Positions 1 to 8,553 of a stretch of 64,000 bases of DNA are shown piece after piece (position 1 is the stretch's first letter; every line of letters begins with the position of its first letter). The DNA lies in NCBI GenBank assembly GCA_963825555.1, contig CAWGTZ010000008.1, forward strand, positions 15,627-79,626, in the 5' to 3' direction. The DNA comes from JAGVSR01 sp963825555. Its GTDB lineage: Bacteria; Pseudomonadota; Alphaproteobacteria; Rhizobiales; Hyphomicrobiaceae. The notes under the pieces were generated by a model. That model saw only the letters and a program-made list of their open reading frames with translations. It was not told where the DNA came from and searched no databases. The translations under genes were made by a program, and so were the position numbers.

Positions 1-1
1 T

Positions 2-283
2 CTCGATCGCGACGGTGCTGAAACCCTTGCCCTGCGCACGCTGGCCTTCCTGGCCGACGATCCGCGGCGGATGACGCGTTTTCTGGCGCTTACAGGCCTA
101 GAGCCGGCCGAACTCATGGCGCAGGCAGAAACGCCCAGCATACAGATTGCGGCGCTGGACCATCTCCTCACCGACGAATCCCTGCTGCTGGTCTTCGCCG
201 GCCACGCTGGAGTTGCACCAGAAACCATCCCGGCCGCCCGGGCCCTCCTGGAAACTGCATCATCGGCGGGAACGCGCCGGTGA
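2..283 (+). CDS. DUF3572 family protein, 5'-truncated by the window edge
   Basis: The frame is open from base 2 to the TGA at 281-283, so the start lies outside the window. The visible 93 residues begin LDRDGAETLALRTLAFLAD and continue through RFLALTGLEPAELMAQA and a LDHLLTDESLLLVFAGHAG segment, the pattern of DUF3572. This is a short alphaproteobacterial family of about 90-100 residues and unknown function, so only the first few residues should be missing. Its stop overlaps the next gene's start (GTGA), which suggests translational coupling to the sugar kinase. No catalytic residues are known for the family. Confidence 0.8.
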   Translation, partial: LDRDGAETLALRTLAFLADDPRRMTRFLALTGLEPAELMAQAETPSIQIAALDHLLTDESLLLVFAGHAGVAPETIPAARALLETASSAGTRR

Positions 284-1212
284 GCATGGCTCGAGGCGAC
301 CTGCGCATTGGTATCGATCTGGGCGGCACCAAGATCGCTGGCCTCTTAACCGATGCCGCGGGACAACCAATCGCGCAGCGCCGCATCCCGACCCCACGCA
401 ACGATTATGCATCGACCATCGCCGCCATCTCGACGCTCACGTCCGAACTGGAGCTAGAGGCGAACGCGTCGAGCGTGCCTATTGGTATCGGCATCCCCGG
501 CTCCATCTCGCCGCGCACAGGCCGTGTTCAGAACGCCAACTCCACCTGGCTCAACGGGCGCCCGTTTGCGGCCGACCTCGCGCACCGCCTCGGCGACCGC
601 GTGCGTCTCGCGAACGATGCCAACTGTTTTACCCTCTCGGAAGCCACCGATGGCGCCGGCGCGGATGCCGACCGCGTTTTGGGGGTCATCCTCGGGACTG
701 GTTGCGGCAGCGGGTTTGTAGCCGGCCGGCAGATCATGGACGGGCCGCGCGGCATCGGCGGCGAATGGGGCCACAATCCACTGCCATGGCCCAGCGCCGA
801 AGAATGGCCGGGACCGCGCTGCTGGTGTGGCCGGAACGGCTGTATGGAAACATGGGTTTCCGGACCGGCGATAACAGTCGATCATGCCCGTGCCACGGGG
901 GACGTGCTGCCACCCGAGGAAATTGCACGGCGCGCCGGCCAGGCCGATGCAGCCGCAAGCGCAACGCTCCATCGGCACGCGGACCGTCTCGCGCGCGGCC
1001 TGGCCACGTTGGTCAACGTCCTCGATCCCGACGTGATCTTGCTGGGCGGCGGGCTGTCCGGGATGGCACATCTCTACGCGGTGCTACCCGAGCTGATGGC
1101 GCCGCACATCTTTTCTGACGACACCCGCGTGATAATCCGCCCTCCGGTGTGGGGCGCCGCATCGGGCGTGCGGGGGGCCGCGTGGCTATGGCCGGCGGAT
1201 CAAAAAGGCTGA
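280..1212 (+). CDS. ROK family sugar kinase (fructokinase / N-acetylglucosamine kinase type)
   Basis: A cytoplasmic ATP-dependent hexose or amino-sugar kinase of the ROK family, 310 residues. The phosphate-binding motif IDLGGTK is at residues 12-18. The catalytic aspartate lies in ANDAN (Asp113). The glycine-rich GTGCGSGF loop is at 140-147. The substrate-side EWGH motif is at 162-165, and the ROK zinc site CWCGRNGC is at 181-188. Sugar specificity cannot be decided from these motifs. The GTG at 280 overlaps the DUF3572 stop; an ATG at 286 is an alternative start. There are no sugar transport or catabolic genes beside it, so a role in sugar salvage is inference. Confidence 0.88.
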   Translation: MSMARGDLRIGIDLGGTKIAGLLTDAAGQPIAQRRIPTPRNDYASTIAAISTLTSELELEANASSVPIGIGIPGSISPRTGRVQNANSTWLNGRPFAADLAHRLGDRVRLANDANCFTLSEATDGAGADADRVLGVILGTGCGSGFVAGRQIMDGPRGIGGEWGHNPLPWPSAEEWPGPRCWCGRNGCMETWVSGPAITVDHARATGDVLPPEEIARRAGQADAAASATLHRHADRLARGLATLVNVLDPDVILLGGGLSGMAHLYAVLPELMAPHIFSDDTRVIIRPPVWGAASGVRGAAWLWPADQKG

Positions 1213-1255
1213 GTGAGCGTGCAGAGTGTTGCGCGGGACGGCGCCCTCGTGCCCA

Positions 1256-2128
1256 TCACGGACAGGGATTCGCCTCGAGCAGCTTGAGCTCTTTGAGCTC
1301 ACCCTTCAGGCGGTACTCGCCGTGATCGATCATCAGTTCCGAGGTGATGCCGTTCTCGTGGAACCGGAACGACATCTCGTAGAGCGGAACGGAATCAATG
1401 TGGCGCGCTTCCGGTTTGTAATAGGCGATGGAAACGGGCCAGGAGGTGACCTCCGCGAGCTTGTCGCCATTTTCCAGCTTGGCCATACGGCGCGATGCCG
1501 TCTCGGTGGATGGCGGGCCGATGAAGGAGGTTGTGAAGTAGTATTTTTCGCCGCCCTCCGAACCATCGTAGAGATTTGCGGCAAAGAGACGTTTTCCCGT
1601 GCGCGCATGGCGGATGATGGTCGCCGAATGGTCGATGGGGAAGAAGACGTGCTCGCCGATACGCGTGGATTTGCGCGACGGCTTGGTCACCTCGACCGCG
1701 AGCGCCGGAGTGCTTCCGTTCCTCTTGGTCGCCGTGCCCTGGGTCTGCTCGATGAGTTCGTCATTGCCGTAGGTGGACGACGAGAAGCGCAGCCGCCGCG
1801 CCGGAGCATCCTCCCAGCTCGACGTTCTCAGGTCGCTCATGGAGGATTGTCCCTCCGTGGTCGTCGTCTCGGTCACGAACCGCATGTTCTGGGCGTAGCC
1901 CTCGCACGGATTGCCCATGAGCTCGTAGACCACGCGCCCCGTAATGCTGCCAATGCTGGTGCCCGCCTTGGTTTCGTCGAGCGTGATATCGTAGATGGCC
2001 CTGTGCGGCTGCAGGCGGACCGAAGCCTCACCGGCCTCTGCGCTGCCGGCAACCCGTGGAGTTGCGATGGCGGCGGAACTGGCGAGCACGATGGTTGAGG
2101 CAGCAATGGGAGCCAGAAATTTGCGCAT
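1256..2128 (-). CDS. eipB: EipB/DUF1849 periplasmic envelope-integrity protein
   Basis: A 290-residue secreted protein of the DUF1849 family, whose Brucella member EipB is a periplasmic spiral beta-barrel protein needed for cell-envelope integrity. The N-terminus (MRKFLAPIAASTIVLASSA) is a clear signal peptide. Two cysteines, Cys75 in the NPCEGYA segment and Cys289 at the very C-terminus (NPCP), match the disulfide pair described for EipB. The mature part is rich in short beta-like segments such as RAIYDITLDET and VVYELMG. I chose the ATG at 2128 over one 33 bases upstream because it starts exactly at the signal peptide and is preceded by GAGGAAAGAG. It is divergent from the ridA-like gene. 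Confidence 0.9.
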   Translation of the reverse strand: MRKFLAPIAASTIVLASSAAIATPRVAGSAEAGEASVRLQPHRAIYDITLDETKAGTSIGSITGRVVYELMGNPCEGYAQNMRFVTETTTTEGQSSMSDLRTSSWEDAPARRLRFSSSTYGNDELIEQTQGTATKRNGSTPALAVEVTKPSRKSTRIGEHVFFPIDHSATIIRHARTGKRLFAANLYDGSEGGEKYYFTTSFIGPPSTETASRRMAKLENGDKLAEVTSWPVSIAYYKPEARHIDSVPLYEMSFRFHENGITSELMIDHGEYRLKGELKELKLLEANPCP

Positions 2129-2342
2129 TCTCTTTCCTCGAAACCCGTTCACCTGTTCCACCGCCGGCTACTAACTGCGGACGTTGGGCCGGCCTCCGGA
2201 TGGCGCCGCACTGTCCCCATGGGGTGCATCTGGCGTCACCGCCGGTCTCCCCACGTGAGGACCGTTGCAAATGACGCGCGAACGGCTGACAACGGGTGGC
2301 ACAAACTAGGGGTTTCCCCTTCACACTTCAAGGAGATCACAC

Positions 2343-2822
2343 ATGGTTGGCGAGACCGGGGCAGAGGCGATCGAAGCGCGTTTGAAGGCACTCGGCCTGG
2401 AATTGCCGCCCGCCCCCAACCCGGTGGCGAACTACGTTCCCACCCTGATGAACGGCAATCTCCTGTTCGTCTCGGGACAGATTGCCAAGGCGGCCGACGG
2501 CCACGTCGTGACCGGCGCGGTCGGCAGCGATCTGACAATCGAAGAAGGACAGGCCGCCGCCCGGCTGTGCGCCCTCAACATCCTCTCCCAGGCCAAGGCC
2601 GCACTCGGATCGCTCGATCGTATCGTCCAGGTGATCCGCCTCACCGGCTATGTCAATGCCGGCGCGGGGTTCGCCGACCATCCCAAGGTGATCAACGGCG
2701 CCTCCGACCTGATGGTCGAGGTCCTGGGCGACAAGGGCCGCCACACTCGTGCGGCCGTCGGCGCATCGGGGCTTCCCGGCAACACGGCAGTCGAGGTCGA
2801 TGCGGTGCTGGCCATCGGCTGA
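2343..2822 (+). CDS. RidA/YjgF-family protein
   Basis: A cytoplasmic RidA-superfamily protein of 159 residues. It is longer than classical RidA (about 130) because of an N-terminal extension, as in the YjgF/UK114-like subfamily. Classical RidA hydrolyses reactive enamine/imine intermediates released by PLP enzymes; whether this subgroup does so is not established. Visible motifs are LLFVSGQIAK, AARLCALNIL and the C-terminal RHTRAAVGASGLPGN loop carrying the conserved arginine. The start has a strong AAGGAG site eight bases upstream. A 12-base gap to the glycerophosphodiesterase gene suggests a two-gene operon. Confidence 0.88.
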   Translation: MVGETGAEAIEARLKALGLELPPAPNPVANYVPTLMNGNLLFVSGQIAKAADGHVVTGAVGSDLTIEEGQAAARLCALNILSQAKAALGSLDRIVQVIRLTGYVNAGAGFADHPKVINGASDLMVEVLGDKGRHTRAAVGASGLPGNTAVEVDAVLAIG

Positions 2823-2833
2823 GGTGAGGCCCC

Positions 2834-3592
2834 ATGCTGGATCGCGCAACCTTCCTGAGGCCGGTGGCCCATCGCGGCCTGCACAATGCCGCTGTGGGAC
2901 GCGTGGAGAATTCCGCGGCGGCGTTCACGGCCGCGATCGAGCGCGGCTACGGCATCGAATGTGACCTGCGGCCAGCCCGCAGCGGCCTCCCGGTAGTGTT
3001 CCACGACACGACGCTGGAGCGGCTCGTCGATGCGGAAGGTGCGGTAGCCGATCTGGGGGGCGGCGACCTGCAGAACCTGCGCTATCGCACGGGCGGTGAA
3101 ACGATCCTGACCTTCGAAGGCCTGCTCGGTCTGGTGGGCGGTCGCGTTCCGCTGCTCGTGGAGGTGAAAAGTGAGTGGGACCCGCCCAACCTCCCGTTTC
3201 TTTCCGAAATCGCACGCCGCGCGCTGGATTATCCGGGCCCCATCGCACTCATGTCGTTTGATCCCGACGTCTTGACCGTTCTGCGGGAACTGGCGACCGA
3301 GATCCCCCGCGGGATCGTCTCAGGCGGATATCGGGACGAGCACGGCGAAACCTGGTGGCGCGACCGCATCGATGAAGCGCGCGCAGACCGGCTCGCTCAT
3401 CTTCTGGAGTCGGGGCCGACAGCGCCTTCGTTCGTCGCCTACCATGTGAAGTCCCTCCCGACCCCCGTTACGCGCTATGTGCGCGAGGTGCAGCACCTGC
3501 CGGTCTTCGCCTGGACGGTGCGGACGGCCGAAGATGCCGCCATCGCCGCCGCGCACGCGGATGCGCCTATTTTCGAGGGCTTCGAGGCGTAG
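2834..3592 (+). CDS. Glycerophosphodiester phosphodiesterase (UgpQ-like)
   Basis: Hydrolyses glycerophosphodiesters to glycerol-3-phosphate and the free alcohol. The 252-residue protein shows the GDPD TIM-barrel signature: AHRGLHN (His13-Arg14), ENSAAAF at 25-31, the metal-binding ECDLRP (Glu42, Asp44) and VVFHDTTLER with catalytic His58. VEVKSEWD in the middle is a further conserved metal-side segment. There is no signal peptide, so a cytoplasmic UgpQ-type role is likely. It is probably co-transcribed with the upstream ridA-like gene. A GC-rich hairpin follows its stop. Confidence 0.9.
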   Translation: MLDRATFLRPVAHRGLHNAAVGRVENSAAAFTAAIERGYGIECDLRPARSGLPVVFHDTTLERLVDAEGAVADLGGGDLQNLRYRTGGETILTFEGLLGLVGGRVPLLVEVKSEWDPPNLPFLSEIARRALDYPGPIALMSFDPDVLTVLRELATEIPRGIVSGGYRDEHGETWWRDRIDEARADRLAHLLESGPTAPSFVAYHVKSLPTPVTRYVREVQHLPVFAWTVRTAEDAAIAAAHADAPIFEGFEA

Positions 3593-3625
3593 TTCGCCGC
3601 CTGCGGGCACGCTCAGATAAAGAAA

Positions 3626-3654
3626 GCGGCGGGTCTCGCGAGGAGGCCCGCCGC
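3626..3654 (+). terminator. Hairpin between convergent genes
   Basis: An 8-bp GC stem (GCGGCGGG at 3626-3633, CCCGCCGC at 3647-3654) with a 13-base loop lies between the convergent glycerophosphodiesterase gene and the autotransporter pseudogene. It has no clear U tract, so it may terminate poorly or act in both directions. Confidence 0.45.
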
Positions 3655-3678
3655 ACCCGTGGTCTCGGCACCGCCTGG

Positions 3679-5847
3679 CTAGTTGAGCGGCACGTTGATC
3701 CACAGCGATCCCGAGACAGCCTCGAAATCGTCCGCCCCGATGCCGTCGTATGCGGCCGCAGCGCGCAACCCGATGCCGCTCGGCGTCGTGATCAGCAAGC
3801 CGCCCTCGACTTCGCGCCCGGCTCTCGTCGGTGTCCGCGAGAACGCCGTTGACGTAGAGATCGTCGCTGTCGAAATTCCAGATGCCGCTGACGGCGACAT
3901 GCGGTTCGATGCTCGACCCGTATAGGCCGTCGAAGCGGTAGCCGATTTCCATGGTGCCCGTCACGCGGCCGATGCTGGCGCCGCCGCCGGGTACGTCCTG
4001 CTTCAGGCTTGTCGAGTACGCACCGTAGTCCTCCTCGCCGTAGGCAATGCCGACCTGAGGCGTGAAGCGCCAGGCGCCGTAGTACTCGTTGCCCGTCAGC
4101 GTCGCGGAGGCGAGCCAGCGATCCGTGTCGAAGCTACCGGTGCGACGTCCCAAGGCTGCATCGGTGAGATCGATGTCGTTGTCGGACTGGCCCCAGGCCG
4201 CACGGGCATCGAAGTACAGGTTGTCTGCTAGTCGCAGGCCGATGTAGGGGCCCGCCATCCAGCCTGTGCCGTCGATGTTGCCCTTGAGCGAGGGATCATC
4301 GATGGTCTCGTCGGTATCGTCGACCTGCACGAGCGCGCCGATCAGAACGCCCGGTGCGATGACATAGTCCGCGCCGACATAGAGGATGCTGAAGTCGCCG
4401 TCGCGGTTCACCCCGCCCAGATCGTCGTTGTAGCGGGCGATGTGCCCCTCGACCCAGACGTCGAACCCGGGGCGCAGCCCGGTGGACGGGCTCACGTAGG
4501 GCTGTTCGGCATAGTTGAGGCCCGCCTTCATCATCAGGTCGCGCTGCCTCTTCTCCTCCGCGGCCGTGGCCGCGGCCCGCATCTCGCTCAGGCTCGTCGA
4601 GAACCTGATCGACCCGCTGTCCTGTGCGAGCGGCATGAGTTGGCCGGCGATGTGAGACAGGATCCCCGTCGATGTCGACGTCGGACCGCTCTGGGACTGC
4701 GCGTCGGCGTTCGCACTGTCGATCACGTTGCCCTGATCGATGCCGGTGCCGAACGGGTTGGCGCCGAGTGCCATGCTGCCCGACGACGCGGAGCGCGATC
4801 CGAAGAGACCCGGCATGCCGGCCGTGCGCGACGCGGACGAGGCCGCCGACGTGGCACCGTTGAGCTTCATCGGGCCGTCCTTGAGGCTCACCGGCGGCGG
4901 CGGACCCTCGCCCAGACGGCGCAGCATGCGGGCACGGTCGGGACCATAGGTCAGCAGGTTGTCGACGCGCCGGTTGATGAACCGCTTGGTTTCCTCTTCC
5001 ATGCGATCATCGACTTCTTGACCGTGTTCACGAACGTACAGATGATATCTTCGCCTGGTGCGGGCGTGAACGTCAGCGTGCCATTGTCCAGAGTGCCCGG
5101 GCCATTCGTCGGTGTGCCCCCCTCATTGCGTTCGCAGCTTGCAGACGTCAGCGAATAAGGACCGGCGTCGATTGTTTCCTCAATGGACACCGAAGCGTCT
5201 GCAGCGACCGTGGTTGACGAGACGGTGACGAGAGCACCTGCAGCGACGGCAAGACCCGACCAATCCAGGCCCATCCTCGCTGGAGTCAAAGCTGAACGTG
5301 CCGCCAGGACCTCCGACAACCTGCTTCTTGATCGTGATCGTGGCTGTTGTCGTGGTGGTCTGCTGCAGACTCGGCGTTCTGTCCGGCCAAGCGGCCAGAT
5401 GCATTTGCTTTTCCACCAACAAATTGGGCGCCCACTCCGGCCTATCCTCCAAGTACCGGGAGGCGTGCGCATTGCGGTCAGAAAGTGACCATCGGCGAGA
5501 AGCTAACATCCGCAGCCGCTTGCGTCTCACCACTAATAGTACCCACTTGCAACTAGCATCCAAGTGACGGTCGAGCCGATAGGGACGTTATCGAGATTGA
5601 ATTTTCATTATGTCTTGGCCACGGCGTTGGCAGCGCTATTACAATCACCATCCTGGCAAAGATACCCGGGACCGATTGTAGTCATGCCATCGCATACAGG
5701 CTCAATTCCACCAGTTAGATTGGTCTGTGCAAAGGCCGTGTTTGCCATCACGCAGATTGAAGTGACTGCCGTGACGAAAGCTGAGCGGAATGCCGATCCT
5801 CTGCGCAGTGCTCCGACTGAATTCCACGACCAGTACATCCAACCCAT
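3679..5847 (-). pseudogene. Decayed outer-membrane autotransporter-type surface protein
   Basis: Coding signal runs through several frames on the minus strand. The N-terminal part, from an ATG at 5847, has a signal peptide ending near VMANTAFAQTNL and then a secreted-like segment (EPVCDGMTTIGPGY) that hits a stop at 5608. Fragments near 5560-5180 (NVPIGSTVTW, then ITIKKQVVGGPGGTFSFDSS) resemble a prealbumin-like/SpaA-type domain and continue in another frame as TIDAGPYSLTSASCERN and CTFVNT. From 5002 a long frame (RFINRRVDNLLTYGPDRARM) leads into a C-terminal autotransporter beta-barrel (GFDVWVEGHIARYNDD, GWMAGPYIGLRLADNLYFDA). One more shift near 3815-3825 is needed to reach GREVEGGLLITTPSGIGL and the final strand LWINVPLN at 3679. 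At least four single-base breaks and in-frame stops make this a pseudogene, or a badly sequenced gene. An IS element sits 122 bases upstream of its start. Confidence 0.75.
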
Positions 5848-6030
5848 AACACTCCACCCACGCAAAACAGACGCAACAGACACAAAATCTCTCTCTAGCT
5901 GCGCACGTACGCAGCCAGTTGCGTTGACCTCTTTCGGGGTCATCCGATCAGGAGAAGTCCCCCTCCCCCTGATCCTCCCCCTTGAAGTGGTCCGCCCTGA
6001 AGTATGGGAATGTTCCCGAGGAGGACCACA

Positions 6031-6306
6031 ATGCCGAAGAAGAGACACAAGCCTGAAGAGATCGTCGCGAAGCTGCGGCAGGTCGACGTTTTGGTTGCGC
6101 AAGGCAAGGCCGTCGCGGACGCGATCCGGTCGATCGGTGTGACCGAGGTGACGTACTATCGCTGGAAGAACGAGTACGGCGGGCTGAAGACTGACCAGAT
6201 CAAGCGCCTGAAGGAGCTTGAGCAGGAGAACGCACGGCTGAGGCGAGCGGTATCCGACCTGACGCTGGACAAGCTCATTCTGCAGGAAGCCACAAAGGGA
6301 AACTGA
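6031..6306 (+). CDS. IS3-family transposase OrfA (helix-turn-helix)
   Basis: A 91-residue DNA-binding OrfA of the IS3 family. MPKKRHKPEEIVAKLRQ is followed by an HTH (GVTEVTYYRWKNEYGGL) and a leucine-zipper-like coiled coil (KRLKELEQENARLRRAV) ending in TLDKLILQEATKGN. The ATG at 6031 is preceded by GAGGAGG. OrfB lies in the -1 frame and overlaps the end of OrfA, the usual IS3 arrangement that makes an OrfAB fusion by programmed -1 frameshifting. Confidence 0.92.
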   Translation: MPKKRHKPEEIVAKLRQVDVLVAQGKAVADAIRSIGVTEVTYYRWKNEYGGLKTDQIKRLKELEQENARLRRAVSDLTLDKLILQEATKGN

Positions 6307-6329
6307 CAAGCCCCGCGCGCCGGCGTGCC

Positions 6330-7212
6330 GTGATCGAGCACGTCCGGCGCACACTTGCCGTCTCCGAGCGCCGGGCTTGCAAGGCGCTCGGGCAGCATCG
6401 CTCGACACAGAGGAAGACACCCAGGGGGCGGGGGGGCGGCACTGACCGCCGACATCGTGGCACTCGCCCGGCAATACGGCCGCTACGGCTACCGCAAGAT
6501 CGCGGAGCTGCTGCGATCCTGGCCCGGCTGGGTGGTGAACGACAAGCGTGTCGAGCGCATCTGGCGGCAGGAGGGGCTGAAAGTGCCTGCAAAGCAACCC
6601 AAGCGCGGCCGGCTGTGGCTGGCCGATGGTTCGTGCGTCCGCCTGAGGCCCGAGCATCGCAATCACGTGTGGAGCTACGACTTCGTCGAGGACCGCACGC
6701 ATGACGGCCGCAAGTACCGAACTCTCAACGTCATCGACGAGTTCACGCACGAGTGCCTGGCAATCCGCGTGTCGCGGCGCTTGAACTCGACCGACGTTAT
6801 CGACGTGCTGTCGGACCTCTTCACCCTGCGCGGTGTGCCGGGACACATCCGGTCGGACAACGGCCCGGAGTTCGTCGCCAAGTCGGTGCGGGCGTGGATC
6901 GCGGCGGTCGGAGCCAGGACCGCCTACATCGCGCCGGGATCACCTTGGGAGAACGGCTATATCGAGAGCTTCAACGCTCGAATGCGCGACGAGTTACTTA
7001 GCGGCGAGATCTTCTACTCGCTGAAGGAGGCGCAGATCATCATTGAGAGCTGGCGGCAGCATTACAACCAGGTCCGCCCGCATGCATCGCTGGGCTACCG
7101 GGCACCAGCCCCGGAGGTGTTCGTGCCCGGTCTTGCCGCGTGGCCGCCTGCGCTACACGCAGGGGCTCCGGCGGCCACGCTCGACCTAGCCCGGAGGCTG
7201 CCCATGAACTAA
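6330..7212 (+). pseudogene. IS3-family transposase OrfB (DDE integrase), frameshifted in a G tract
   Basis: The catalytic subunit of the IS3 transposase. The N-terminal part (VIEHVRRTLAVSERRACKAL) is in one frame up to a G-rich run near 6423-6437. The remainder (AALTADIVALARQYGRYGYR onward) is in the next frame, so one extra G breaks the gene. All three catalytic acidic residues survive downstream: Asp in VWSYDFVEDRT, Asp in IRSDNGPEF, and Glu in ENGYIESFNARMRDE. The C-terminus has the usual RPHASLGYRAPAPEVF. The element is probably immobile on its own, unless the extra G is a homopolymer sequencing error. Confidence 0.85.
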
Positions 7213-7246
7213 CATTCGACCTGGACCACGCGATGGGGGCCGGTCA

Positions 7247-7634
7247 CCCCAGTATTCAAAATTCTCGGCGGGGGTGATGAGCGAGGTGACCCCATCCGCG
7301 ATCCTTGAGAGGCTATGCCTCCCGTTCGTCTCCTGCCCCTCGTCACCGAGGGCCCTCGGCAGTCGACGCTGCCTGCAAATGCGTCCCGGACTTGATATCC
7401 ACGACTTATCCCCAGGCCGATCCCAATAAACGGACCTTCAACTTCCTCAGCAATGGTTAATTCCAATTCATTGAAAGTGCAGTGTACTTATTGTGTCGTT
7501 GACACCACAGATGTCGAACGCCGGTCAGTTTCTGCACATTCTTCTGTCGGCGGGAAAACGAATACGGACGGCCTGGGCGCAAAGCGAGAGGACCGGCCCT
7601 CAGCACCTCTTTTGAGGTTCACGAATGGGAGCCG
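7247..7634. other. Gene-free stretch right of the IS element
   Basis: About 390 bases between the IS right end and the M48 protease gene. I see no convincing gene, RNA or terminator here. Removing the IS and one CCCC copy would join this stretch directly to the region upstream of the autotransporter pseudogene, so it may hold that gene's original promoter. Confidence 0.4.
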
Positions 7635-8468
7635 TTATCCGCGCTTCGCCTTCGCGCGCTCGTAGAGCGGCATGACATCCTTCAGATTGTCCTTGAAGGT
7701 CTTGATGCGGGTCTTGCCCGAGGGGTGCGTAGACAGCCACTGAGGCGGCGCGCCACCCGCTGCCTTACTCATCTTCTGCCACAGCGTGATGCCGGCGCGC
7801 GGATCGTAGCCGCCGCGGGCTGCGAGCTCCATGCCGATGAGATCGGCTTCCGTCTCGTCGTTGCGCGAAAACTTCAAGGCAGCAAGGCTCGACCCCGCCG
7901 CACCGATGAGTTCGCCAGCCTGCCCGAACAGAAGGCCGCCGACGATGCGGCTGCCGAAACTGGTGATGTTCGTCTTGGCTGTGCGCTCACGCGCGTGTTC
8001 CCACAGGGCATGCCCCATCTCGTGGCCCATGATGACCGCGATCTCGTCATCCGTGAGCTTCAACCTGTCGATGATGCCGGTGAAGAAGGCGATCTTGCCA
8101 CCGGGCATGCAGAACGCATTGATGGTCGGACTGTCGAAGACATTGACCTCCCAGTCCCACTCTGGCGCGCGATCATTGAACTTCGGAGTATGAGGCAGGA
8201 GATCCTTTGCGATCCTGCGGATGCGGATCGTGGTTGGATGCTTCTCGTCCAGCAGCTTGCCCTGCTGGAAGGCCTGGCGCGTCATCTGATTGTACTGGGC
8301 GAGCGCCGATTTCTCGACCGCATCGGCCGGAACCAGATTTCGGAAGATGGAGCGGCTGGGCACCTTCACGCCGCCATCGTCGCGGGCCACCGCAACGACG
8401 GGTAAAAGCGCCGCCGCGACGGCGGCAAGGGCGAGCCCACGCCCGGGTTTCCCAATATCAAAGTGCAT
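7635..8468 (-). CDS. Secreted M48-family zinc metalloprotease
   Basis: A periplasmic peptidase of the M48 (BepA/LoiP-like) family, 277 residues. The signal peptide covers residues 1-29 (GLALAAVAAALLPVVAVARD). The zinc motif HEMGH is at 149-153, and the third ligand is the first Glu of NDETEAD near residue 205. A conserved NAFCMPGGKIAFFTGI segment precedes the active site. Members of this family act in outer-membrane protein quality control; the exact substrate here is unknown. The ATG at 8468 sits on the signal peptide and has GGAGG upstream. It is divergent from the FemAB-like gene 85 bases away. Confidence 0.9.
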   Translation of the reverse strand: MHFDIGKPGRGLALAAVAAALLPVVAVARDDGGVKVPSRSIFRNLVPADAVEKSALAQYNQMTRQAFQQGKLLDEKHPTTIRIRRIAKDLLPHTPKFNDRAPEWDWEVNVFDSPTINAFCMPGGKIAFFTGIIDRLKLTDDEIAVIMGHEMGHALWEHARERTAKTNITSFGSRIVGGLLFGQAGELIGAAGSSLAALKFSRNDETEADLIGMELAARGGYDPRAGITLWQKMSKAAGGAPPQWLSTHPSGKTRIKTFKDNLKDVMPLYERAKAKRG

Positions 8469-8553
8469 CCCGATGGCCTCCGCGAAGGAACGGACTGATC
8501 CAGCATTGCCGTTTGGAGTATCATATAAGAGACGAAAAAAGCGAGGCCAACGG

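Larger units (their letters stand above)
5970..7246 (+). mobile_element. IS3-family element (IS407-like), 1277 bp, with inverted repeats and 4-bp target duplication
   Basis: The left end reads TGATCCTCCCCC from 5970. The right end, read inwards on the minus strand from 7246, is TGACCGGCCCCC. The two ends agree at TGA, the C5 run, a shared GTGGTCC block at positions 18-24 and GAA at 30-32. The bases next to both ends are CCCC (5966-5969 and 7247-7250), a 4-bp target duplication as expected for IS407-group elements. It carries orfA and a frameshifted orfB. It is inserted upstream of the autotransporter pseudogene and may have cut off its promoter. Confidence 0.85.

Noticed and set aside
1226..2098. 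Long open frame opposite eipB
   Set aside because: It is a GC-driven shadow of the eipB coding strand, has no family features and lacks a ribosome site.
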